61,128 nt of DNA from a virus. The stretch is taken from positions 1 through 61,128 of IMG/VR virus record IMGVR_UViG_3300030451_002095; one strand, given 5' to 3'. Made by a program: the position numbers and the translations under genes. The notes beneath the pieces were generated by a model. It saw only the letters and a list, made by a program, of their open reading frames with translations. It had not been told where the DNA came from and made no database searches. This document shows, piece after piece, positions 1 through 9,800 of the stretch; within the stretch, counting starts at the first letter, position 1; every line of letters starts with the position of its first letter.

Positions 1-53
1 ACAATATCATATAGTGAAGACGTCAAAGGATGGCCTTCTTTTTATTCTTTTTT
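1..53. repeat. Terminal redundancy, left copy
   Basis: Identical to 61076-61128. It shows that the contig closes into a circle of about 61,075 bp; a 53-bp overlap is short for a biological terminal repeat and more likely an assembly overlap. Confidence 0.85.
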
Positions 54-807
54 ACCTGATTGGATGATAGGTATGAACGGTTATTTTTATTCGTGGAACG
101 GAGGAAATTTATATCGACACAATACAAATCCTTTAAGAAATAATTACTACGGAGTACAGTATAATTCTACTATTACTTCGGTTTTTAATGAAGAGCCATT
201 AACAATTAAGCTTTTTAAAACCATGTCGTATGAAAGTAATGACAGGTGGGAATGTACAGCTTTGTTTTCAGATTTAAGTACAGGGTCTATGTTACAAACT
301 TTTTTCGAACAAAAGGAGGGAGAGTGGTTTACATTTTTAAGAGAAAATACAGGAGAGTTAGATTTTAGAGACAGGTCAACTAATGGTATTGGTCGATGTA
401 CTAATGTAACAGGTCCTGTAGCAGCAATAGTAATTGAGTTTGGAACGTTGCAAGATATAGGTAGTATTTTAAGTATTGGAGATGCTGTATATTTTGTTAC
501 CCCTTCAGTACCTCCAGCTGTATCTGGACCACCTACTTTTGGAGGAACTGTAACTAATATTGTAAGACAAAGCACTACAAATGTTGTTACAGGGGTCGTA
601 ACTCCTCCTTCTATTACTATTGATACGGTTGCTCCAGTAGCCGGAGCAGTGCCTCCTGCTGGAGATTATATTTCTTTTGTAAAAGACGCTGTTGCAGAGT
701 CACACGGAGCCCGTGGTTATTTTTTAAATTTTACACTAACTAACAACAATACAAATGCTGTGGAGTTATTTTCTGTAGGTAGTAGCGTAATGAAATCGTT
801 TCCATAG
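1..807 (+). CDS. Tail/virion structural protein, C-terminal part (gene crosses the window ends)
   Basis: The reading frame is open from base 1. Because bases 61076-61128 repeat bases 1-53, the gene really begins at the ATG at 61052, giving about 276 residues. The N-terminal part is rich in W, F, Y and N (WMIGMNGYFYSWNGG), a style seen in tail proteins of Bacteroidota phages. A beta-rich segment around residues 150-240 contains a 'SIGDAVYF...TVTNIV' pattern that resembles modules in other virion proteins here. It follows the tail genes directly. A role as a tail or adhesion component is inferred from context; the exact function is unknown. Confidence 0.6.
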   Translation, partial: TISYSEDVKGWPSFYSFLPDWMIGMNGYFYSWNGGNLYRHNTNPLRNNYYGVQYNSTITSVFNEEPLTIKLFKTMSYESNDRWECTALFSDLSTGSMLQTFFEQKEGEWFTFLRENTGELDFRDRSTNGIGRCTNVTGPVAAIVIEFGTLQDIGSILSIGDAVYFVTPSVPPAVSGPPTFGGTVTNIVRQSTTNVVTGVVTPPSITIDTVAPVAGAVPPAGDYISFVKDAVAESHGARGYFLNFTLTNNNTNAVELFSVGSSVMKSFP

Positions 808-814
808 ATTTTAT

Positions 815-822
815 TATCTTTG
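815..822 (+). promoter_or_regulatory. TAnnTTTG promoter, possibly leaderless
   Basis: TATCTTTG matches the Bacteroidota -7 element. Only 5 bases separate it from the ATG at 828, so the transcript of the acetyltransferase gene may start at or next to the start codon. No clear -33 TTG is visible. Confidence 0.55.
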
Positions 823-827
823 CATAA

Positions 828-1238
828 ATGAAATTAACTATAATACCACTAAAAGAAACGGATTATGACAATATTTTATGTCAATGGTGGAAAGATTGGC
901 GGTGGACGCCTCCTTCAAAGGATTTTTTACCCGAGAACGGAATGGGTGGTTTTATTGTGTATGACGGAGATATTCCAATATGTGCCGGGTTTATGTATGT
1001 AACTAACTCAAAAGCAGCGTGGTGCGATTGGATTATATCTAATTTAAAATATAAAGATAGACAAAAAAGAAAAGAAGCTTTAGAATTATTGGTAAAAACA
1101 ATAAGTGATAAAGCGGAGGGGTTGGGAAAAAAATATGTATATGCTTTAATTAAAAACAAACCTTTAATTAATGTGTATAAAAAAATAGGTTATGTGGAGG
1201 GTAGCACCTACACTCATGAAATGATTAAAACAATATAA
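828..1238 (+). CDS. GNAT-family N-acetyltransferase
   Basis: A 136-aa protein with the length and pattern of a GNAT acyl-CoA transferase. It has an N-terminal strand, a central GGFIVYDGDIPICAGFMY hairpin, a helix with RQKRKEALELLVK where the acetyl-CoA loop would be expected, and a C-terminal 'NVYKKIGYVEGST' segment typical of the family's last strands. The substrate cannot be read from sequence. It sits between tail and internal virion genes and has its own promoter 5 bases upstream, so it could modify a virion or a host protein (inference). Confidence 0.7.
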   Translation: MKLTIIPLKETDYDNILCQWWKDWRWTPPSKDFLPENGMGGFIVYDGDIPICAGFMYVTNSKAAWCDWIISNLKYKDRQKRKEALELLVKTISDKAEGLGKKYVYALIKNKPLINVYKKIGYVEGSTYTHEMIKTI

Positions 1239-1239
1239 T

Positions 1240-1989
1240 ATGGCAGTAGCAACAGCAGCGGTAGTAGGAATAGCCGCATCAGGTTATCAGGCATATCAAG
1301 GTTTTTCAGAAGCAGCTAAACAAAAACAATTAGCCGCGGACGCAGATAAAGCTGCGGCAAAAGCCATGAAAGAAGCAAAACAAAAAGCCGAAACAGATTA
1401 TTATGAAGGGTTGAATGTTCCTTTAGACGCTTATGAGGCTGAATTTGAAAATCAGTTAGCAGGACAAAAGCAATCAGTAGAAGCCTTACAAGAAGGAGAC
1501 GCCAGAGCCTTAGCTTCAGGTGTAGGCCGAATAGGAGCTCAACAAACTGCGGCAGGAGAACAAACTCGTATTGCTATGGGTGAAGAAATATCTGATCTTA
1601 ATAAAATGAAAGCCGACTCTAAAGACGCTATAAATCAACAACTTATAGAGATGGATGTTGCTTATGCCAAAGAGCAGAATCAAAGAAAAAGAGATGCTGA
1701 GGCAGCGAGAGCAGCAGGTATACAATCTGGTGTACAGGGAGTTACCGGGGTGATTCAAGGCGTAGGATCTTTAGCTCCGTTATACGGGCAAAGTAGAGCT
1801 GATAGAAGAGGGTCAAAAATCGCTGAACAATATTCGGCTCAAAAACCAGCGGGCATGTCAGATAGAGAGTGGCAAGCTAAAATGGGAGACATGGACTTTA
1901 ACCGAAAAGATTACCAGAGACTTAAATCTGGAGACCCTAATAAAGCTACTTGGAATCAGGAAACTAATCAATTTGACTTTACACCTTAA
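1240..1989 (+). CDS. Ala-rich coiled-coil internal virion (ejection-type) protein
   Basis: A 249-aa protein. The N-terminus is small and hydrophobic (AVVGIAASGYQAYQG). It is followed by a long Ala/Gln/Lys helical region (about 20-165), a Gly-rich hydrophobic stretch (about 166-186) and a polar tail. This resembles internal core or DNA-ejection proteins of podoviruses (P22 gp7/T7 gp14 type) in style only. It starts 1 base after the GNAT stop and ends 2 bases before the next gene, so the three are translationally close. Function is inferred from composition and position. Confidence 0.5.
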   Translation: MAVATAAVVGIAASGYQAYQGFSEAAKQKQLAADADKAAAKAMKEAKQKAETDYYEGLNVPLDAYEAEFENQLAGQKQSVEALQEGDARALASGVGRIGAQQTAAGEQTRIAMGEEISDLNKMKADSKDAINQQLIEMDVAYAKEQNQRKRDAEAARAAGIQSGVQGVTGVIQGVGSLAPLYGQSRADRRGSKIAEQYSAQKPAGMSDREWQAKMGDMDFNRKDYQRLKSGDPNKATWNQETNQFDFTP

Positions 1990-1991
1990 TT

Positions 1992-3842
1992 ATGGCAAAC
2001 CAATTCGCAAAAAAAAATATAGACTTTGATGTTTATGAAAGGCAAGACCCTGCTTCAACGGTTGATTGGGGGAAAGCGGCAAAAGATATTGCCGACAGTT
2101 TTCAAGGTGTTGTAGATGAAAGAGAAAAAAGAAAAGGAGAAATTGAAAAAGCTTATCAAGACCAGCAGAAAGCTTTAAATGATATAGGGGAGTATGATAA
2201 CCCCACCATACAACAATTTGTAATGAATGGAGGTCAAGATGCTGCGAATAAAAACTTAGATTTTTATAACCTTATGAAAAGAGGTTTAGTAAAACCTGAA
2301 GATTACGAAATGTTTAAGCACAATCAAAAAACAGGTTTTGATTTGATGAAAAAAAACGCAGCTAATTTTGATAAAAAATTTCAAGAATACACCCAAAGAG
2401 TACAAGACGGAACGGGTGCTCCAGGTGAAGAGTGGATAGGAAAGCAATTAGAAGGATTTGCTAAGTTAAACAATATGCAATTAGAATCAGACCCTGAAAC
2501 AGGAAATATGGTGATGTTAAAGATAGACCCTGAAACAGGAGAGCCTATACCCGGTTCAAGTATGAGTGTTCAGCACATGACTTTAATGATGGAGCAAAAA
2601 ATTGATAACTTTGATGTTGGAGAGGCAACCACGGGTATTAAAAACGAACTTGGAAAAATTATTACAGCAGATTTTGAGCTTCGAGGAATTACAGGAACAG
2701 TAACTACAGAAGAGCGAAGCAGGGCGGAAACAGAGTTTTTTGCTACTGAAGATGGACAAAAGTTTTTAAATCTTAAAGCTCAACAAATGATTTCTAATCC
2801 TTACAATCAGCAATCTATGATGATGAACGCTGGTTTAACCACAGAAGATGGTACCGCATTTCAAATAGGTAGTCAAGAAGAGTATGATAAGTGGAATGAG
2901 GAAAATCCAGACAATGAAAGTAATAATCCGTACTTAGTTATGGAGTTTGGAGAAGATAATGTTTACAGACCTAAGTTTAACGAGGCTCAAAATAAAATAG
3001 CTGAAGACTACGCTAAAGACCAAATTACCAGCGCATTAGATGTGAAAGAAAGTGTGAGTGCTCAGAAGATTCAAAAGACTCAGCAGTATGCTCCTGAGTA
3101 TGTATACAAAAGAGGAGATGAAAAGAAAGATATGTTGGCTATAGGTAAAAACGTTAACCTCTTAACCTCGGGAGACCCAAGACAAAGGAAAGCTGCTGCT
3201 GAAGCAATTGGAGCTGAAACCGGAGCTGATATTCAAGTAGTAGTAGATGATAACGGAGTAACTACAGAGTTTATTATAACAAAACCAGGTGAAACCGCTA
3301 AACGTATTAGCGCTTTTGCCGAAGACGAAAACGGGCAGCCGGATCCAAACCAACCTTTAACTGTAGATGAATTGAATAGATCGATTTATGAGCACGCGGT
3401 TGATGGTTCTAACTACGACCAGTGGTTAGATGCTGGAGGAGTAGTTGGAAAAGATGTAGGAACAGGAGGTGTAGATGTAAAACAAGCAGGACAGCGTATA
3501 GATTACACTCCAATGGCTGTTGCTGATGTAAAAGAATTTTTAGGTATGGGAGATTCGTTGCTTGGTCAATTTAGAACCAGTGCAATTATAGATAAATTTG
3601 ACCAGATGTTAACTAACGAAGCTTTCTGGCCAGAATCAATGAAGGGTATTGACAAGTCGGTAAAAGAAGAGGATGGTAATATTGTCTTTACTATTGGAAA
3701 CGAAACAATTAGTTTCCCTAACAAAAACGCGACTACCACTCAAGAAATTGTAGACGGGGTACAAAACTTAATGAAACAAGTTGTAAACGATATTAATCAA
3801 GGTGGGGGCGGTGACAAGACTGGCGGAAAATATAATAAATAA
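1992..3842 (+). CDS. Putative virion/internal core protein, 616 aa
   Basis: A soluble, charged protein without membrane segments or a recognisable catalytic motif. It is rich in Asp, Glu, Lys, Gln and Asn, helical in its first 180 residues, with repeated 'DPETG' turns around residues 165-182. The C-terminus is Gly/Lys-rich. It lies between the Ala-rich internal protein and the giant polyvalent protein, with gaps of 2 bases on either side. That suggests co-packaging as a core or ejected protein. No family was recognised. Confidence 0.45.
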   Translation: MANQFAKKNIDFDVYERQDPASTVDWGKAAKDIADSFQGVVDEREKRKGEIEKAYQDQQKALNDIGEYDNPTIQQFVMNGGQDAANKNLDFYNLMKRGLVKPEDYEMFKHNQKTGFDLMKKNAANFDKKFQEYTQRVQDGTGAPGEEWIGKQLEGFAKLNNMQLESDPETGNMVMLKIDPETGEPIPGSSMSVQHMTLMMEQKIDNFDVGEATTGIKNELGKIITADFELRGITGTVTTEERSRAETEFFATEDGQKFLNLKAQQMISNPYNQQSMMMNAGLTTEDGTAFQIGSQEEYDKWNEENPDNESNNPYLVMEFGEDNVYRPKFNEAQNKIAEDYAKDQITSALDVKESVSAQKIQKTQQYAPEYVYKRGDEKKDMLAIGKNVNLLTSGDPRQRKAAAEAIGAETGADIQVVVDDNGVTTEFIITKPGETAKRISAFAEDENGQPDPNQPLTVDELNRSIYEHAVDGSNYDQWLDAGGVVGKDVGTGGVDVKQAGQRIDYTPMAVADVKEFLGMGDSLLGQFRTSAIIDKFDQMLTNEAFWPESMKGIDKSVKEEDGNIVFTIGNETISFPNKNATTTQEIVDGVQNLMKQVVNDINQGGGGDKTGGKYNK

Positions 3843-3844
3843 TA

Positions 3845-6800
3845 ATGAACGAAGAAGCGATTAAAGATGGTTATAATTACTTTGTGCAAACAGGGTATAA
3901 TGGAACTATAGACGACTATAAAGCACTGTTACAGCAAAACAATGAAGCTTTTAACGATACTTATAAATACTTTGTTAACACAGGGTACAATGGAACCGTA
4001 GAAGACTTTCAAACTTTAGTAGGTGTTACGGAGGTAAATGTCACTGACACTGAAAAAAAAAATTCAAAATCTTCACAGGAAGTGGAGGAAATGTTGGTTT
4101 CAGGTATACCACAAGTTCAGGACATCGATGGTACTTTGGAGTCTTCAGAGTCAAAGATAAATCAAGATAATACCGCACAGCCCGAAGTTAATCAAAACGA
4201 ACAAGACGTAAACCAGGATAACACCGCTCAACCAGAAGTCAATGTAGACGAGCAAGAGGTTGACCAATCACAAGGAACTCAACAAAAAGTAGATCAAGAA
4301 ATATTAGATAGATTTGCGGCCATACAGCAGTTAGAGCAGGATTGGTGGATAAAAAGAGCTAAAGGAAATAAAGAACAAGCGGCATTAGATTTTTCTACAA
4401 CAAGAAAGGGGGATCTTACTGAAGCGGAGTTAAATGAGTATATGAGTTTAGGAGGTGTGAACGCTGTTCCTATTGAAGACGATAATAATCAAGCAACAGA
4501 AATAATACAACCTCAACAAATTGTACAAAGGTCTGAAAAGTTTGGGGGAGGAAAAGCATTATTAAACACAATTAAAAATATATTTAAAGGACAAGACTCT
4601 TCTGGAGATAGAGCTTATAATAGAGAGTATTTTGCAGAAACAGCGGACGGAGAAAGAGTTGATCCGGAATTAAAAAAATATATTGAAAGTGACGATCAGT
4701 TTACTCAGTCCCTGCAACATGTTTCTCCAAGGGCTATAGCGGATCCAGAGTCTTCCACAATACCTTTAATGGAATATCATTTTACACAACACGGGTATCA
4801 TTTTGAAGCCGCTGATGCGGCCGGAGATGGAATGAACGCGTATGGGTACCGAAAAGAAGGCGATAAGTGGTTTAAAGTAAAACACTATGTTAACCTGGAT
4901 AGATTGTGGTCAAAAGCATCAACCGCCAAGGCTCTTAGAGATTTTTTAGAAGAAAACAGAGAAGACACACGAGAGTATGTAGAGCTAACTAAAGGAGACT
5001 TAGAAAAACAAACCGTGTTTCATGATCAAGACCAGGTGGATAGAACGGTTAAAAAAATGACCGAAAGAGAAGACGCTCTTCGAGATGATATAAAGTCTTA
5101 TTTAAAACAGGTAAGAGATTACAACACTATCAAAGACCTTCCTGAAGATGAAGTAATTTATATAGAAGATATAAACGGAAAACAAATGGCCACTACTCCC
5201 GCAGCCCTACTGCAAGAGTTAAAATTCCAACGACAAAAATTAGTAAGAGAGCGTGAGAATTTAATTAATATTGGAAGTGAGTTAGACAGGGATATAGGTT
5301 TATGGTATATGCTTAGAGGTCAACAAGGAAGTAGGTCTGGAAGTTTTTTACAGAACATGGTATCTGGGGGAGCCTCTGATATTGGGGCGTTTGGAATGGA
5401 TTTTGTAATAGACACGGGAACTGAAATTGCTGGTTTATTTGATGAAGACTTAGATACGGACGCTGTTAAAAAACAAATTAAATTTGGTCAAGATGGTGAA
5501 AGACCAAATATGTCTCCTTTTTCTCAATACGCTAACAGAACAACTCAACGAATGGAGTCTGAAAAAGGTATAGTGGGAGGAGCTGAAGCAGCTTTTGACC
5601 AGGCTCTTGGTATGGAAAATAGAGAGCGTATTAGACAGAAAATGGAGCGTGAAAATATATTTGTAGAAGACAATCCTTTTTCAAATGAAGATTTAGAAGG
5701 AGGAAAAAAAGGCTGGTGGGAATGGGTAGGTAACCTTGGTTTTTATGGTGCTGCAAGAAGTATTCCGGCTATGGTGGGCCCTGGAAAAATTAGACTTTTA
5801 AATATGGGGGGTCAAGCTTACACTTATCTTAATAAAGAGATGGCGGGTAATGAATTTTTTGATGATATATCTGAAGGAGAAAAGAAGCTTTTCGCTATAC
5901 CTTTAGCTGTGGTAATAGGGGTTTTGGAAAATGTAGGTTTTAGAAACATGAAGCAAATGAATAGTATTAGTTCTAAAGTCTTAATGAATGTGTTAGGGAA
6001 GAGCGGTAAGGATGTGACAGGACGAAATTTTAAACAACTGGTTAAAGCTGAGGTTAACAGTATGATAGCTCAAGGATTAATTAGAGTAGGAAATGCGGGT
6101 GTTGCTGAATTTGAAACAGGATTTATGCAGGAACTTGCAGATATAACATTTAAAAGTATTTATAATACTGTTAGAGATAGCGATGCTTTTCAAACTCCTA
6201 AAAGTACGGAAGAGTTTTTTGGTCAACTATTAGTTGGAGCTACCTCGGAAATGATTGGTGGTTTTGTAATAGGAACCCCGGGAGCTATAGTGTATGCCGC
6301 AAAAGATGGGGACTTTACTCAAGTAAGCGATGATACTTTTAAAGTTTTTGAAGAGGTTCATAATCAAAAGCCCGTTAGAGATTCTTTTGTAGCTAAAATA
6401 AAGCAGAAAATATTAGACGGGAGTATGACCAAAGAAGAAGGAGATAGACAAATTGCTATCTACGATCAAGTGGTGGGGGTTATGAATCAAATTCCTACAG
6501 ACCTCCCGATGAGCTCTAAGAAAAAACTTTTAGGAAACCTATTAAGACAACAAGAGTTAAATGATTATATCGATAAGTATAATAAACAATTAACTAAAAA
6601 ACAACAAAGCGAATTAAACTTTTTAAAAGATCAGGTAGATGTTATTATTAAAGAGGGTGATAAAATAAATGAGATAGTTAAAAAAACCAAAAAAGAAACA
6701 GGTGAAGAAACTCAAGATGTGGAGGTAACTGATCAGGAAGCGAGGGAGTCTTTAGAGCAAGACAATGAATTAAATGCTCAGCTGGAAAAAAGAGGTATGC

Positions 6801-9800
6801 CTAATTCAGGACAAAAACTTATTACCCAAGAAACTATAAATGAAAGAAAAGAAAAGTTAAGACAAGAAAAATTAAATAACCAAAAAAATAAAAAAGATGC
6901 CATTCAAGAGTCAAGCACAACGCAGGTGGATGTACAAACACAAACCACAGATAGCGGCCAAATGGGAACGCAAGACGTCACGGGGGAAACTACCACAGAG
7001 GGTCAAGTCGAAAGTGAAACAGATACTGGGACGCAGAAAGAGACGGAAGTAGGGGATCCATCTATTGAGCAAGAGGTGGGCGATTTAACTGCTGCTATGG
7101 GGGGTCCAATAGATAATCAAACTGAAGGAAGTCCAGAAACAACAACTCAAACAACCACTTCGTCTGTAGAGGTAGATAGTGAAACTAATAATGTTACTAT
7201 GCAAAAAAGTGACGGTACAAGCGTTTCTTTACCTGGTGTAAGTGTAAGTGATAATGTAACCGTTACTGAAACCGCAGGGGACCCTACTGTTGTAAGGATA
7301 CAAAAAACATTATTAGACCAAGCTAAGAAAGCGGGTAAGGCTATTAAAAAATTATTACCTAATGTAAATATAGTAATACACGCTACAGAAGAGGCATATA
7401 ATCAAGCTGTAAGTCAAGATAGTAAAGGGACAAAAGGAACTTTTGCTCCAGCTACTAATACTATACATATAAACGCTCCTAAAGCGTCAAGAACAACAAT
7501 ACCTCATGAAATATTTCACGCTATTTTATTTAATAAATTAGGGATAGATAAAAATATTCAAGAGGTTACTGATAGAATGTTGAAGGCGGTTATTAAAGCG
7601 GTTAAAGATCCAAAGATTAAAAAAGACTTACAAGACTTTGCTGACGGTTACGCTATTGAAGACCAAAGTGAAGAGCAGGTTGCGGAGTTATTTGCTTTAT
7701 TAGCGGCTAATTATGCTAAATTAAATAAACCTTCTAAAAATATTATCAAACGATGGTTACAGGCTATCGCTAACAAACTCGGAATACCAGCATCTATAAC
7801 TACTGATTTTACCAAAACAGAACAAGACATTGTAGACTTCTTTAATATATTAGCCGGTAAGGTACAAACAGGAGAGGAAATACAAGAGTCTGATATTGAA
7901 GTAATAACAAAAAAACCTAAAAAGAAAACTAAAAAGTCAGAAAAGAAGCCTAAAAAAGAAATGACTAAAGAGGAGGAGGCTAAAATAGCGGACGAGCTTT
8001 ATGTAGAGAGTAAGATTAAAGAAGAGGAACAAAAAGAAAAAGAAAAACGAAAGGCTTATGAAGAAAGGGAAGCTGAATTGGAGCAGATAATGAGAGACGA
8101 AACAGGGCTTCAAGATCCAACTATTGGTTATGTAATGGAGCAGATACACTCTTATTTTTCAGGTATAACTAAACAGGATTTTGATAAATTTGGAGACCCT
8201 AATTTAAGAAAGGGAAATCCAGCCTTAAACTTTTTATTAAGAAGAAACGCTTCACCTTTAGATACTCAAAGTATAGAGTTAAGCGAGATAGCTGGTATAG
8301 AAATTACCGAGCAGGATTTTATTGACTACATGGTAGATAGAAGTAACAACCCAGGAAAATATGTTAAGTCAAAGGAAAAGAATCAAAAGGATATAAAAAA
8401 CAAAAAAGCAGGTTTAGATAAATTAATTCGTATGTATAACATGAACCCTAAAGGGTTTATTGGTACAAATATTTATTCTTTACAAGACTTAGAAAACTGG
8501 GCAGCATCTTTAGGTTTTGGTATTGGTAGAGCAAGAGTTAGAGATAAGAGCGCTTACGATTATGGAAGGTTAACAGGTTATTACTTAACTAAAAACGGAA
8601 GGTTTTTTAACCCACGATCAAAGGAAAAAAATCAAAAAAACATAGACGAGAAGAATCAAAAAGTATTTAATAAAGAGGATAATCCTATTGATATTATTAA
8701 TGATGCCCGTAATCAAAACTTTACAGACCCAGCTATTTATGATTACTTAACTCGAGTTAGAAAGTTCCCTAAAAGAGAAATTAAAGAGTTAATGAAAGTG
8801 TATGACGAAACACTTCAAACTGTACCTCCTTCTGTAGGAGCAGTTAAAGGTGGTATGTTAAATGGTTTAAAATTATATAACAGAGTATTTAAGAAATATA
8901 TTCAACTTCAAAAGGCTAACGTTAAGAATAAATCTAAAAAAAGTCAGCAAGAAATAATGGACTTAACAATGGATTATTTAAAATCTCAACCTGAGTTTAA
9001 GGCGTTAAAAGACAAAGGCTCTGATATTCTTTCTACAAAACAAAGAGTTATAGAGATAGATATGGTTAAAGCTTTAGCTGGACCAACCAGTCCTGATTTA
9101 GCTCAATCAATAAAAAAATCAATATTAATTCTTAATTCTAAAAAATTAGGAGTAAGAGAAATAAAAGAAATCCAAAGAGAACTGAGAAACTTTTTAAGAA
9201 AAGTTTTACCTAAAGATCTTTATACCAAAAAGAATGTAACTGATTTATTGAAAGAAATAAATGAAGCTACTCCAGATAATATAGAAAATATTAAAAATAA
9301 AATAGTAGAGTTTGCTGCTGAGAAAAACAATATTAGACTTGCTGAAGAGGTAGAGAAATTATTAAACCCTAAAGATAGAGTAAAAATTAATAATATATTA
9401 AAGGGTGTTGGTATAGATGACGCTACTCGTAAAAGATTAGATGGTATTAGAAGATTGCTTAATCCTAAATCAAAAGATGGAAATCTTAAAACTGATATAG
9501 GGGTAAGAGATTACTTAGCTAAATTAGAAGAAAGATATAATGAAATTAATAAAAAAGCTAAGAAGACAGATCAGGATTTTAAAGATATGACCGACCTTCA
9601 AATGGCAATGAATTTAATAAACGCTCAAGAGCTAATGAGCGATAAAGATATAGCCAAGGTAGCCACATTAAGCCAGTTAAAAGATGAGTTAACTCAAATT
9701 ATATTAACAGGAAGAACTAAATTTAAAGAAGAGTTAAGGGCTTCTCATTTAGAGTATGTAAGGCAGTTTAAAGAAGTGTGGCAAGACATTACTGGTAAAA

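Noticed and set aside
1-53. Biological direct terminal repeat
   Set aside because: The 53-bp repeat lies inside a coding gene and is short; an assembly overlap of a circular map is simpler.
64-66. ATG at 64 as start of the first gene
   Set aside because: The frame is open to base 1 and continues from the ATG at 61052 through the terminal overlap.
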